Positions 16,084 through 23,914 of a DNA stretch of 64,000 bases are shown here, one piece after another (position 1 is the stretch's first letter; the number at the start of each line of letters is the position of its first letter). Location: the NCBI GenBank assembly GCA_004299485.1, contig SCQP01000007.1, positions 206,623 to 270,622 on the forward strand. The letters run 5' to 3'. Below the pieces are notes generated by a model. The model searched no databases. It saw only the letters and a program-made list of their open reading frames with translations, and was not told where the DNA came from. A program made the position numbers and the translations under genes. This DNA is from Acidobacteriota bacterium. GTDB taxonomy: Bacteria; Acidobacteriota; Terriglobia; Terriglobales; SCQP01.

Positions 16084-17358
16084 TTACGCATCCCAGCCCT
16101 CGTGCGGGCAGCGATGCTCGCGGATATGGTCTTCGAAATCCTGGCGGAAGTGCTGGATGCAGGAGCGGAGGGGGTCAGCGGCGCCGGGGGCGAGAGCGCA
16201 GAAAGTCGCGCCGGGACCCCAGAAGCTGGCGAGATGTTCGAGCTTTTCGATGTCGCCGGGCTGGCCCTTGCCGGCTTCCATGGCGTCGAGGAGACGGCTG
16301 GCCCAGCCGAGGCCGGACCAGCAAGGGGTACACCAGCCGCAGCTTTCGCGGGAGAAGAAGTCGATCAGGTTGGCGACGACGCCGACCAGACAGGCACGGT
16401 CGTCGAGGATGATCATGGTGCCGGTGCCCATGCGGCTGCCAACTTTTTGCGGCGCGCTGAAGTCCATGGCGACATCGAGATGATCGGGCGTGAGGACAGC
16501 CGTCGAGGCGCCGCCGGGCAATAGGCCGCGCAGCTTGAGGCCATCCTGCATGCCGCCGGCGAGATCGAGGATTTCGCCGACCGTGGTGCCCATGGGCAGC
16601 TCCCAGAGGCCAGGGCGCTTGACACGGCCGCTGACGCCATAGATTTTGGTGCCGCCGTCGGTGGTGCGGCTGAGCTTTTGATACCACTCGGCGCCGTGGC
16701 GCAGGATGGCAGGCACGTTGCAGAGGGTTTCAACGTTGTTGACTACCGTGGGCTTGCCCCACAGGCCGCTGATGCCGGGATAGGGCGGCTTGGTGCGGGG
16801 GTTGGCACGCTTGCCTTCGAGGGCGTTGAGCATGCCGGTTTCTTCTCCGCACATGTAGCGGCCGGCGGAGGTGTGCAGATAGACGTGGACATTGCCCAGC
16901 GCCTGGGCGGCGTTGGCCTCGGCGATGGCATGCCGCAGACGTGTGGCGCAGAGGGTGTATTCGCCGCGCAGGAAGATGTAGGCGGTTTCGGCTTCAACGG
17001 CGCGGGCGCAGATGGCGATGCCTTCGAGGAGGAGATGGGGGTTCTGCTCCATCAATAAGCGGTCTTTAAAGGTGCCCGGCTCCATTTCGTCGGCATTGAC
17101 GGCGATGTATTTGGGCTTGGGAGCATCCGGACCCATGGGCAGCACCGACCACTTCATACCAGTGGGAAAGCCGGCGCCGCCACGGCCGCGCAGGTTCGAA
17201 GCCTTGACCATGGCGACAATGGCGGAAGGCTCGAGCTGGTTCGCCGCTGCGAGACCCTGGTAGCCGTCGCAGGCGCGGTAGGCCGCGAGATCGAGCGGCG
17301 TGCCGTCGGCACGGAGGTGGCAGGTGAGCGGGTGGGTGAGTTCGTTGGGCTCACTCAT
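16084..17358 (-). CDS. nuoF: NADH-quinone oxidoreductase subunit F
   Basis: NADH- and FMN-binding subunit, 424 residues. Signatures: GRGGAGFPTGMKW (nucleotide-binding glycine loop), KYIAVNADEMEPGTFKDR, GEYTLCATRL, GAGRYMCGEETG-type FMN site (here SAGRYMCGEETGMLNALEG) and the cluster N3 motif SCGWCTPC. The C-terminal helical domain carries the fourth Cys near DPLRSCIQHF. Overlaps nuoE by 8 bp. Confidence 0.97.
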   Translation of the reverse strand: MSEPNELTHPLTCHLRADGTPLDLAAYRACDGYQGLAAANQLEPSAIVAMVKASNLRGRGGAGFPTGMKWSVLPMGPDAPKPKYIAVNADEMEPGTFKDRLLMEQNPHLLLEGIAICARAVEAETAYIFLRGEYTLCATRLRHAIAEANAAQALGNVHVYLHTSAGRYMCGEETGMLNALEGKRANPRTKPPYPGISGLWGKPTVVNNVETLCNVPAILRHGAEWYQKLSRTTDGGTKIYGVSGRVKRPGLWELPMGTTVGEILDLAGGMQDGLKLRGLLPGGASTAVLTPDHLDVAMDFSAPQKVGSRMGTGTMIILDDRACLVGVVANLIDFFSRESCGWCTPCWSGLGWASRLLDAMEAGKGQPGDIEKLEHLASFWGPGATFCALAPGAADPLRSCIQHFRQDFEDHIREHRCPHEGWDA

Positions 17359-17827
17359 ATTGCTTGAGCACGCCCTCCACGGCGCCGGGATTGCGTTGCG
17401 GGTCGAGGTCGCGATGGAGATCGTCGTCGACCATGAGGACGGGGGCGTGATCGCAGGCGCCCAGGCAGACGATGGGCAGGAGGGTGAACTTGCCGTCTTT
17501 CGTGGTTTCGCCGGGCTTGATGCCGAGGGTGGATTCGAGCTTACGGCAGAGGCGGCCGTAGCCGGTGAGATAGCAGCTCACGCCATCGCAAACCCAGATG
17601 ACGTGCTTGCCCACGGGCTTGCGCAGCAGCAGATTGTAGAAGGTGCAGACGCCTTCGAGCTCTTCGCGGGAGAGCTCGAGGAAGCGGGCGACGTCGTCCA
17701 TGGCTTCGTCGGACACGTGGCCGCGATGCTTTTGGACAATCTTGAGAGCATCGATCGCGACCGCGCGTTTATAGGGGTAATGCGCGACTTCGGACTGGAT
17801 TTCGGATTGTTCGGCCGGGGTGAGCAT
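17351..17827 (-). CDS. nuoE: NADH-quinone oxidoreductase subunit E, [2Fe-2S]
   Basis: Thioredoxin-like [2Fe-2S] subunit (cluster N1a), 158 residues. Ligands in CDGVSCYLTG and CLGACDHAP; the helical N-terminus VAHYPYKRAVAIDALKIVQK is typical, as is GVCTFYNLL. ATG at 17827; the 40-bp gap to nuoCD is filled by an octamer array. Overlaps nuoF start by 8 bp. Confidence 0.96.
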   Translation of the reverse strand: MLTPAEQSEIQSEVAHYPYKRAVAIDALKIVQKHRGHVSDEAMDDVARFLELSREELEGVCTFYNLLLRKPVGKHVIWVCDGVSCYLTGYGRLCRKLESTLGIKPGETTKDGKFTLLPIVCLGACDHAPVLMVDDDLHRDLDPQRNPGAVEGVLKQYE

Positions 17828-17831
17828 GGGG

Positions 17832-17871
17832 TATTTCAGTATGTCAGTATTTCAGTATGTCAGTAACTCAG
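17832..17871. repeat. Octamer array, 5 x TAxxTCAG, between nuoCD and nuoE
   Basis: TATTTCAG, TATGTCAG, TATTTCAG, TATGTCAG, TAACTCAG. Period 8, with alternating TTT/TGT giving a 16-bp super-period. It covers the gap and the nuoCD stop codon. Confidence 0.85.
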
Positions 17872-19730
17872 CGGTCGATGTCGGCGAGGACGAAGTCCAT
17901 GGCGCCTAGCACTGCCAGCAAATCGGGGATCATGTGGCCGCGGCAGAGGAGGGGGAGGGTTTGCATGTTGACAAACGAGGGCGTCCGGACGCGGGTGCGG
18001 TAGGAGTGGCCGGAGCCGTCGCTGGTGAGGTAATAACCGTTGTTGCCTTTGGTTGCTTCGATGGCGCCGAGGGCTTCGCCCTCGGGCATGACGGGACCCC
18101 AGCTTACGCCGAGGAAGTGGGTGATGAGGGTTTCGATGTCGTGCATCGTTCCGCCGCGGCCCTCACCCGTGGGGGCGCCGGAGCGCTCCTTGAGAGGAGG
18201 GGTGGCGCGGGGGTCAGAAGACTTGTAGGGACCGTCGGGCATGATTTTCATGCACTGGTCAATGATGCGCATGCTCTGACGCATTTCTTCGACGCGGACC
18301 TCGGCGCGGCCGTAACAGTCGCCACGCTGGGAGGTGGGGATGTCGAAGTCGAACTGCTCGTAACCACCGTAGGGCTGTTTTTTGCGGAAGTCCCATTCGA
18401 GACCGCTGGCGCGGAGGTTGGGGCCGGTGACACCCCAGTCAATGGCGTCGGCGACGCTCATTTTGCCGACGCCCTGGGTGCGGGCCTTGAAGATGCGGTT
18501 CCCCATCACCTCGTGATCGTATTCCTTGAGGCGCTTGGGGAAATAGTTGAGGAAGTCGCGCATCATGGTGTCCCAGCCGTGGGGCAGGTCCTGGGCGACG
18601 CCGCCGATGCGGAACCAGTTGGGATGCATGCGCGCGCCACAGATGGCTTCGATGAGGCCGAAGGCGCGCTCGCGGTCGTTGAAGGTGAAAAAGACGGGAG
18701 AGAGCTGGCCCAGATCCTGGGCGAAAGTGCCGTACCAGACGAGATGGCTGATGATGCGGAACAGCTCGGCGGTCATGATGCGGATGACCTGCGCGCGGGG
18801 AGGAATCTCGATGCCGCCCAGTTTCTCGACCGCCATCAGATAGGCGAAGTTGTTCATGACCCCGGCGAGGTAGTCGATGCGGTCGGTGTAGGGGATGTAG
18901 GTGTGCCAGGTCTGGCGCTCGCCCATTTTCTCCGCGCCGCGATGGTGATAGCCGATATCGGGAACAACATCGACGATGGTTTCGCCATCGAGCTGCAGCG
19001 CCAGCCGGAGCACGCCGTGGGTGCCGGGATGCTGCGGGCCGATGTTGAGGAACATGAAGTCGGTATCGCCGGCGCTGCGCTGCATGCCCCAGTCTTCGGG
19101 ATTGAAGTGCAGCGTAGCCTGCTCCTGATCGACTTTTTCTTCCCAGAGGCGGAAGGGGCCCATTTCGGTGGCGCGGGCGGGATGCTCCTTGCGCAGAGGA
19201 TGACCGTTCCAGGAGCGCGGCATGAGGAGGCGGCGAAGATGGGGATGGCCATCGAAGCGGACGCCGAACATGTCGTAACACTCGCACTCGTACCAGTTGG
19301 CGGAGGGCCAGATGCTGGTGACCGAATCGAGATGCAAATCGGCGTCGCGCAGCGGGACCTTCAGGCGGAGATACTCGTTGCGGCCGAAAGAGAACAGATG
19401 GTAGACGACGGTAAATTCTTCCCGCGGAGGGCGCGGCCAGTTGGGGGGCGCGGGCTTGCGGCTGCGCTCGTCGACCGCGGTGAGGTCGTAGAGCATTTCG
19501 TAGCGCGGGGAGGCTTCATGCTTGAGCCAGCGCAGAGTGTCGCGGGCGTGTTCGCGGGTCAGCCAGAGAGTGGGGATGCCGTCGCGGGTGGCCTCCTGCG
19601 CGAGGACGGGCAGGCGTTCGAGGCCGGCAGGCAGCGCTACCGGCGCGGCAGGGCGCGGCGGCTGCGTCCAGTGTGGGCCGCCCGAAAGGGCGTCTCCCAA
19701 GGGCACTGGTTGGGGGCCGTCAGATTTCAT
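17868..19730 (-). CDS. nuoCD: NADH-quinone oxidoreductase subunits C and D, fused
   Basis: Fusion of the 30-kDa (NuoC, about residues 30-200) and 49-kDa (NuoD, about 210-620) subunits of the quinone-binding Q-module. NuoC signature [20 protein letters not shown] with PLRKEHPA; NuoD signatures [30 protein letters not shown] and the C-terminal [14 protein letters not shown]. Between PPLKER and MHDIETLI about ten extra Gly-rich residues ([10 protein letters not shown]) interrupt an otherwise conserved stretch. The start ATG overlaps by 11 bp a 53-codon ORF produced by duplication of the nuoB/nuoC junction. An SD-like GGAG lies 13 bp before the ATG. Confidence 0.96.
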   Translation of the reverse strand: MKSDGPQPVPLGDALSGGPHWTQPPRPAAPVALPAGLERLPVLAQEATRDGIPTLWLTREHARDTLRWLKHEASPRYEMLYDLTAVDERSRKPAPPNWPRPPREEFTVVYHLFSFGRNEYLRLKVPLRDADLHLDSVTSIWPSANWYECECYDMFGVRFDGHPHLRRLLMPRSWNGHPLRKEHPARATEMGPFRLWEEKVDQEQATLHFNPEDWGMQRSAGDTDFMFLNIGPQHPGTHGVLRLALQLDGETIVDVVPDIGYHHRGAEKMGERQTWHTYIPYTDRIDYLAGVMNNFAYLMAVEKLGGIEIPPRAQVIRIMTAELFRIISHLVWYGTFAQDLGQLSPVFFTFNDRERAFGLIEAICGARMHPNWFRIGGVAQDLPHGWDTMMRDFLNYFPKRLKEYDHEVMGNRIFKARTQGVGKMSVADAIDWGVTGPNLRASGLEWDFRKKQPYGGYEQFDFDIPTSQRGDCYGRAEVRVEEMRQSMRIIDQCMKIMPDGPYKSSDPRATPPLKERSGAPTGEGRGGTMHDIETLITHFLGVSWGPVMPEGEALGAIEATKGNNGYYLTSDGSGHSYRTRVRTPSFVNMQTLPLLCRGHMIPDLLAVLGAMDFVLADIDR

Positions 19731-19747
19731 CCGGGTTCTTCAACTCC
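19720..19747 (-). repeat. Direct repeat, left copy, nuoB/nuoC junction duplication
   Basis: 28 bp matching 19871-19898 at 25 of 28 positions. Read in nuoB's frame both copies encode ELKNPDEI-stop; the three differences are synonymous there. Contains the nuoCD start ATG. Confidence 0.9.
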
Positions 19748-19881
19748 TTGATTGGCGCGGGCCCCAGCGCGGCTCCGCCGCGCGTCCCGCTTATGCTCGC
19801 GCCGGGTTGGGGACCCCGCTCGCCCCAACCCGGCGCTGCGCCCCTCTGTCGGAAGGCTCGGGGTTGGGCTTCAGATTTCAT
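19720..19881 (-). CDS. 53-codon bridging ORF between nuoB and nuoC, probably non-functional product
   Basis: Starts MKSEAQP (compare NuoC's MKSDGPQP) and ends KELKNPDEI, the NuoB C-terminus. It overlaps nuoB's stop and nuoCD's start by the same 11-bp word ATGAAATCTGA, so ribosomes could pass from nuoB to nuoC by two successive stop/start couplings. The middle is encoded by a GC-rich hairpin element. The arrangement is what results from duplicating the nuoB/nuoC overlap around an inserted element. The peptide itself probably has no role; the reading frame may matter for coupling. Confidence 0.5.
   Translation of the reverse strand: MKSEAQPRAFRQRGAAPGWGERGPQPGASISGTRGGAALGPAPIKELKNPDEI
19748..19870 (-). 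repeat. Hairpin element between duplicated nuoB/nuoC junction copies
   Basis: 123 bp of GC-rich palindromic DNA. Main stem GCCGGGTTGGGG (19801-19812) with CCCCAACCCGGC (19823-19834). Shares CCCAGCGCGGCTCCGCCG with the element at 21185 and the GCTCG..CCGGG..GGGGACCCCG arrangement with the one at 25472. Confidence 0.8.
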
Positions 19882-19898
19882 CCGGATTCTTTAGCTCC
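19871..19898 (-). repeat. Direct repeat, right copy, 3' end of nuoB
   Basis: 28-bp partner of 19720-19747; this copy contains the real nuoB stop codon and a silent ATG corresponding to the nuoC start. Confidence 0.9.
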
Positions 19899-20518
19899 GT
19901 AGCAGCCATACGGACTTTGTCTTTGCGATCGCGGTGCGAGGGCATCGCGGGGCGGATGGTGCGTTGCTCGCCGACCACCCAGCTCAAGGGACGGCGCTCG
20001 GTGCCGACGGCGTCGCGGAGCAGCAGGATGCCCTCCAGCAGGGCGTCGGGACGGGGCGGACAGCCGGGGACGTAGACATCGACGGGCAGGAACTTGTCGA
20101 CTCCCTGGACGACGCTGTAGATGTCATACATGCCGCCGGAGTTGGCGCAGGAGCCCATGGAGATGACCCAGCGCGGCTCCATCATCTGCTCGTAGAGGCG
20201 CTGGATGACGGGCGCCATTTTGATGAAGACGGTTCCCGCGATGACCATGAGGTCGGCTTCGCGCGGGGTGTTGCGCATGACTTCGGCGCCGAAGCGGGCG
20301 AGGTCATATTTGCTGGTGATGGAGGTCGCCATTTCGACGAAACAGCAGGAAAGACCAAAACCGAAGGGCCAGATGGAGTTTTTGCGCGACCAGGCGAGGA
20401 GCTGCTCCAGGCGGGTGAGCACGACGGAGCGGCGGACCTGCTGCTCGGCTTCATCGGGCAGGAGCTCGAGCGGACGGGTACCGCTCTGCTCGCCGGGCTT
20501 AGTCATCCAATAGTTCAA
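19871..20518 (-). CDS. nuoB: NADH-quinone oxidoreductase subunit B, cluster N2
   Basis: Q-module subunit with [4Fe-4S] cluster N2, 215 residues. Ligands: the tandem Cys of [20 protein letters not shown] and [14 protein letters not shown] 20518 overlaps nuoA's stop (TTGA) and sits 7 bases after GAGG, so it was preferred to the ATG at 20506, which has no spaced SD. The C-terminus past WVVGEQRT is longer than the core family and its last codons are duplicated before nuoC. Confidence 0.95.
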   Translation of the reverse strand: MNYWMTKPGEQSGTRPLELLPDEAEQQVRRSVVLTRLEQLLAWSRKNSIWPFGFGLSCCFVEMATSITSKYDLARFGAEVMRNTPREADLMVIAGTVFIKMAPVIQRLYEQMMEPRWVISMGSCANSGGMYDIYSVVQGVDKFLPVDVYVPGCPPRPDALLEGILLLRDAVGTERRPLSWVVGEQRTIRPAMPSHRDRKDKVRMAATELKNPDEI

Positions 20519-20922
20519 ATGTTTACCTCGGGCGGCTTGGAGCCGAAGGAGCGGGTGCGGGCAGGACGGAGCAGTTCATTCCATTCGAGCGCGCCGATAC
20601 GGGCCAGATACCAGAGCGTCAGGAGCAGGATAACGATGAACGTCGCGATTTCAGCGTAGCCGAACCAGCCGGCGTCGCGGGCGACCACCGCCCAGGAAAA
20701 AATGAAGGCCGACTCGAGGTCGAAGACCACGAAAAACATCGCTACCAGATAGAAACGGGCGGAGAGGCGGACTTGGGCGCCGCCGGTGGAGGGCACACCG
20801 CCCTCGTAGGGCAAGGCGGTCGCGTGCTGCCGGTGCCGGCCGCCCAGCAGATACGACAAGCTGAGCATGGCCACCATCAACAGGATCACCAGAACGAAAT
20901 AAACGACCAGAGGCCAGAGCAT
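20515..20922 (-). CDS. nuoA: NADH-quinone oxidoreductase subunit A
   Basis: First gene of the complex I operon, 135 residues, three membrane helices. Signature [21 protein letters not shown] with the conserved Asp-Leu-Glu; loop [16 protein letters not shown] replaces the commoner YECG segment. AGAGAGGA lies about 10 bases before the ATG as a Shine-Dalgarno. Overlaps nuoB (TTGA). A long frame from the upstream HTH gene runs over its first 270 bp in another frame. Confidence 0.96.
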   Translation of the reverse strand: MLWPLVVYFVLVILLMVAMLSLSYLLGGRHRQHATALPYEGGVPSTGGAQVRLSARFYLVAMFFVVFDLESAFIFSWAVVARDAGWFGYAEIATFIVILLLTLWYLARIGALEWNELLRPARTRSFGSKPPEVNI

Positions 20923-22087
20923 TTCGTGATCCTCTCTTCGGATGGTAGCTCTTTAGGTGAGCGGGAGGCAAAGGGGAAATTGCGAGTTTCCGTTTCGAGT
21001 TTCGAGTTGCAGTGGCACAGTGGGAGGCGGCGGCGGGAGCCGTGCGGCGGCAAGTTGCGACGGACACGAGAGAGGAATATGGGCGCGGTTGTTGGGTTGA
21101 ACTGGGGTTGAGGCAGGAGCACGCGAGCCTGTTGCGACGGATTCGGGCGCTGCTAAGTGTGCCAGGCGTTATTAATCGCGGGCGCCCAGCGCGGCTCCGC
21201 CGGCAAACGACGCACTGCGTCGTTGTGCCCCGCTCTCTATGGATCTCCAGACCGCTTAGCCGGGGACCCCTACGCCCCGGCTGCGCTGCGGAAGAGCCGC
21301 GGGGGCGGAAGCGGTAGGAGGGGTTGAGGGCGCGCTGGACGAGGACGGCGGTGCGGGCGGGATTGGTAAGATTTGATCGGGAGCAGGCGCCAGTGGCGCC
21401 TGCTCCCCCAGCGCGGCTGCGCCGGCAAACGACGCACTGCGTCGTTGTTCCCCGCTCTCTGTGGACCTCGGAGCCGCTTCGCCTGGGGCCCCTGCTCCCC
21501 GGCTGCGCTACGCTGAAAACCTTCGGGTCGTCTGGCGGCTCATCGACGAAGCCGTGGCGGCGGTTCCATTCTTCCACGGACTCGGGGTGGTAGATGGGGA
21601 AGCCGTTGGGGCCGATTTCGGGAGGCGGCGGGGGTGGAAACTCGCTGTCCTTGTAGAGCTCGGCCACCCAGTCGGGTTGGGGCCGGGGACCGGCTGGGGG
21701 TTTGGGCTTGGGCTTGGGCTTGACGTCGGGGCCGGGGAGGAAGGCGTCGGGGGAGAGTTGGGCGAGGCTTTCCTGCCATTTGAGGAGCGTGCCGAGGCCT
21801 TTGGGATCGAAGGTGAGTTCGGAGAGGGCGCGCCAGTAGGAGTACTTGCCGGGAGACTGGGCGCGGGCCTGGTTCATGAGCGCCACGCCGTCGAGGAGCA
21901 GGCGCGAGGACCAGGAAATGCCGAACCAGGCGCGGAAGTTGGGATCGCGGCACCAGCGGTAGTAGGTGGTGCGGGGGATATTGGCGGACTTGCAGAGGGC
22001 CAGGGTGCACTGGCCGGAGGGGTTTTCGTGGATGTAGTCCAGCAGGCGGCGCTGGGCGGAGGAAGGCTTGAAAGGCTCGGAAGACAT
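20651..22087 (-). CDS. HTH-domain protein whose frame reads through two repeat elements
   Basis: The frame has 478 codons, but only about the first 195 look like protein. They include a helix-turn-helix region similar to terminase-small-subunit or homeodomain-like HTH proteins (CTLALCKSANIPRTTYYRWCRD), then a Pro-rich linker and PNGFPIYHPESVEEWNRRHG. After DDPKVFS come two near-identical repeat-encoded blocks (GTTTQCVVCRRSRAG twice), then low-complexity sequence overlapping nuoA. The natural stop was probably lost by insertion of the 21407 element. ATG at 22087 lies just downstream of a heptamer array. Function unknown. Confidence 0.5.
   Translation of the reverse strand: MSSEPFKPSSAQRRLLDYIHENPSGQCTLALCKSANIPRTTYYRWCRDPNFRAWFGISWSSRLLLDGVALMNQARAQSPGKYSYWRALSELTFDPKGLGTLLKWQESLAQLSPDAFLPGPDVKPKPKPKPPAGPRPQPDWVAELYKDSEFPPPPPPEIGPNGFPIYHPESVEEWNRRHGFVDEPPDDPKVFSVAQPGSRGPRRSGSEVHRERGTTTQCVVCRRSRAGGAGATGACSRSNLTNPARTAVLVQRALNPSYRFRPRGSSAAQPGRRGPRLSGLEIHRERGTTTQCVVCRRSRAGRPRLITPGTLSSARIRRNRLACSCLNPSSTQQPRPYSSLVSVATCRRTAPAAASHCATATRNSKRKLAISPLPPAHLKSYHPKRGSRNALASGRLFRSGDPVDGGHAQLVVSAGRPAPAARDRLALRGRCALHRRRPSPPLRPFLSGSDVFRGLRPRVGLHFFLGGGRPRRRLVRLR
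20983..21009. repeat. Imperfect heptamers CGAGTTT upstream of nuoA
   Basis: CGAGTTT, CCGTTT (one base short), CGAGTTT, CGAGTTG, 61 bp before the nuoA start, in the probable leader region of the operon. Confidence 0.65.
21185..21295. repeat. Hairpin element, C family copy 1
   Basis: Begins CCCAGCGCGGCTCCGCCGGC and contains the 19-bp near-perfect hairpin AACGACGCA-C-TGCGTCGTT and a GCCGGGG-ACCCCTACG-CCCCGGC stem. About 85% similar by eye to 21407-21517; translated in the HTH frame it gives the second GTTTQCVVCRRSRAG block. Confidence 0.85.
21381..21405. repeat. Perfect 11-bp hairpin next to C2 element
   Basis: GAGCAGGCGCC-AGT-GGCGCCTGCTC. No following T-run, so not a standard intrinsic terminator; part of the repeat cluster upstream of nuoA. 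Confidence 0.7.
21407..21517. repeat. Hairpin element, C family copy 2
   Basis: Second copy of the 21185 element, including the AACGACGCA-C-TGCGTCGTT hairpin, in the same orientation, 222 bp away. It interrupts the HTH frame near codon 195 and is read in frame. Confidence 0.85.
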
Positions 22088-22110
22088 GTAGGCCTCCAGG
22101 ACCGTGGAAC

Positions 22111-22138
22111 AGTGGTTAGTGGCTAGTGGCTAGTGGTT
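22111..22138. repeat. Heptamer array, 4 x AGTGGYT
   Basis: AGTGGTT, AGTGGCT, AGTGGCT, AGTGGTT, followed by AGTGAAGGCTCGG. Same word and same border as the array upstream of nuoG; here 24 bp upstream of the HTH gene start. Confidence 0.9.
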
Positions 22139-22328
22139 AGTGAAGGCTCGGGGGGCGTGAGGGCCTCAGGGACCGGGGCGGGGATGGGGTGACCTTCGGC
22201 GATGCGTACCCACGATGTGCGGCGGGCTGCCCGCGGGAACGGGGCGCGTTCCTCAGAAATTGGGGGCCAATAAGTTAGAGGCGGAAAATTGTACTTTGGT
22301 TGCCTCGCAACGTGAGCTGGGCAGAGCA

Positions 22329-22439
22329 GTGGCTCGCCACTTTTTGCCCTGGTCGCTCCCGTTGGTCGCTTGGAGTGCGGGCTTCGATTCCCTGCGGGGT
22401 CCGCCCGCTAGCGCTCAGGGCTCCTCCAAGCTGCCGCCA
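22329..22439 (+). repeat. 111-bp interspersed element, copy B1
   Basis: From GTGGCTCGCCAC to CTGCCGCCA, exactly 111 bp. Contains GTGGC-TC-GCCAC, a GCTTGGAG/CTCCAAGC pair and GCGGGC/GCCCGC. Differs from consensus by CCTGCGGGG in the middle. Intergenic. Confidence 0.9.
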
Positions 22440-22490
22440 GTCGAAATAGCGCCTCGGGGCGGAGGCGACGGGGTGATCCGGGCGGCGGGC

Positions 22491-22518
22491 GATCAGCAAT
22501 CAGCGATCAGCGATCAGC
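22491..22518. repeat. Heptamer array, 4 x RATCAGC
   Basis: GATCAGC, AATCAGC, GATCAGC, GATCAGC, 26 bp after the end of the GT2-GtrA gene. Confidence 0.85.
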
Positions 22519-22543
22519 CTGCGGTGGAAGGGCTAAGTTTGGG

Positions 22544-23770
22544 TTAGGCGGCGCGGGCGCGGACGGCGCGGGGCGGGCGGCGCCAGGTCACGGCGGCGTT
22601 GGAAAAATAATTCCAGGCGGAGGCCAGGGCGATGCCGACGGCGAGAGCCGCGGGCCAGGGCAGGAGCTCAGCGAGCAAGGTCACGCTGGCGGTATTAATC
22701 CCGAGGCCGACGAGCGAAAGAGTGTAAAAGTGGGCGAGGCGCCTGAGACGATCGCGCACGCTCGGGGCGGCGGAGGAGGCATCACGAAAGGTGTAGAACT
22801 CGTCGCCCAGGAAATTGTTGCCGATGGCAATGGCCGAGGCAGCGGCGGCGGCGAGAGCGGTGGATGATGTCAGGTGATGCAGAAGCCAAAAGGCGAGGTA
22901 GTTGACGGCGACGCCGGTCAGACCGACGGCACCGAAGCTGATCATGCGGCGGACTTCGCCGGTGGCGGCGGCGAGGGAGGCGACCTGGCGCAAAAAGCAC
23001 CAGGTAGGGCGCCAGCCTGCCTTGCTGCTGCCCGCGGTGCGCTGGCCGAAGCGGAAGGGGACTTCGGCCACGACTTGGGGCCCGGCGCGGGCGAGCAGCT
23101 CGAGTAGAATCTTGTAGCCCCGGGGCCGCAGGGCATCGAGCGCGGCGGCGTGGCGGCGGACGAGGAAAAAGCCGGACATGGGGTCGGTGATGCCGGCGAG
23201 CGTGCCCGGAAGCATGAGGCTCGCGAGCCCGGTGGCGGCGCGGGAGCCGAGGCGGCGGGCTTTACCCCAGGCTCCGAGCGCTCCGCCAGCGGTGTAACGG
23301 CTGGCGAGGACCAGATCGGCGTGGCGCTCGTGCAGGGTGAGCAGCAGCTCGGTCAACAGCTCGGGCGGGTGCTGCAGGTCGGCGTCCATGCAACCGAGAA
23401 CGTCTCCGCGGGCGGCACGCCAGCCGGTCAGCACGGCGGTTGACAGGTCGCAGTCGTGGTCGCGCTCGATGAGCCGCAGCCAGCCGAGGCCGGAAGGTGG
23501 CTCGCCACTATTTGCCCTGGTCGCTCCCGTTGGTCGCTTGGAGTGCGGGCTTCGATTCCCGGCAGGGTCCGCCCGCTGGCGCTCAGGGCTCCTCCAAGCT
23601 GCCGCCACTTGGAGCCTGCGGATTTCCTGGCGGGTACCGTCCTGGCTGGCGTCATCGACAATCAGCAGCTCGAATCGCTCTCCGGTGGCGGCCAGTGCGG
23701 CGGCGGTGCGCCGGACCATGGGCTCAATATTGGCGCGCTCATTGCGTGTGGGAACTACGAGTGAAACCAT
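22544..23770 (-). CDS. GT2 polyprenyl-phosphate glycosyltransferase fused to GtrA domain, with in-frame 111-bp element
   Basis: Dolichol-phosphate-mannose-synthase-like enzyme, 408 residues from ATG 23770 (an upstream GTG would add six). N-terminal GT2 domain: VVPTRNERANIEP, LLIVDDASQDGT and CMDADLQHPPELL (DXD). C-terminal GtrA domain (about 285-400, four helices, NFLGDEFYTFRD). It probably loads a sugar on a polyprenyl phosphate and flips it. Thirty-seven residues between RRLQV and WLRLIERD are encoded by the repeat at 23497-23607; homologues have a direct join there. The insertion lies in the Rossmann part, before the DXD, so activity is uncertain. Confidence 0.9.
   Translation of the reverse strand: MVSLVVPTRNERANIEPMVRRTAAALAATGERFELLIVDDASQDGTRQEIRRLQVAAAWRSPERQRADPAGNRSPHSKRPTGATRANSGEPPSGLGWLRLIERDHDCDLSTAVLTGWRAARGDVLGCMDADLQHPPELLTELLLTLHERHADLVLASRYTAGGALGAWGKARRLGSRAATGLASLMLPGTLAGITDPMSGFFLVRRHAAALDALRPRGYKILLELLARAGPQVVAEVPFRFGQRTAGSSKAGWRPTWCFLRQVASLAAATGEVRRMISFGAVGLTGVAVNYLAFWLLHHLTSSTALAAAAASAIAIGNNFLGDEFYTFRDASSAAPSVRDRLRRLAHFYTLSLVGLGINTASVTLLAELLPWPAALAVGIALASAWNYFSNAAVTWRRPPRAVRARAA
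23497..23607 (+). repeat. 111-bp element, copy B2, inside GT2-GtrA gene
   Basis: Full-length copy (111 bp = 37 codons) in frame in a minus-strand gene, giving WRSPERQRADPAGNRS-type residues. One change from consensus in the first spacer (CTATTTGCC). Confidence 0.95.
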
Positions 23771-23822
23771 GCGGTAGGTGAGATGCACGCGGAACGGGGC
23801 ACGACTACCGGAGGGGGCGGCG

Positions 23823-23852
23823 GTCAGCTTGTCAGCGATCAGCTTGTCAGCG
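23823..23852. repeat. TCAGC repeat, period 15 (8+7)
   Basis: GTCAGCTT, GTCAGCG, ATCAGCTT, GTCAGCG, in the 144-bp space between two glycosyltransferase genes. Related to the RATCAGC array at 22491. Confidence 0.75.
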
Positions 23853-23914
23853 GGGCCGGGGTGGCCGACGGTACGCGGAAGGGCGTTACCGCCTTGGCGG
23901 CGGGGTGTGGCTTA

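Larger units (their letters stand above)
22088..22543. other. Gene-free repeat-rich spacer
   Basis: 456 bp between the HTH gene and the GT2-GtrA gene, both on the minus strand. It holds the heptamer array 22111-22138, the 111-bp element 22329-22439 and the heptamers 22491-22518. No credible coding sequence; short frames here are repeat translations. Confidence 0.8.

Noticed and set aside
22329-22439. Possible tRNA gene because of a TTCGATTCC loop
   Set aside because: No anticodon arm and imperfect stems; repeated eight times as part of an interspersed element.
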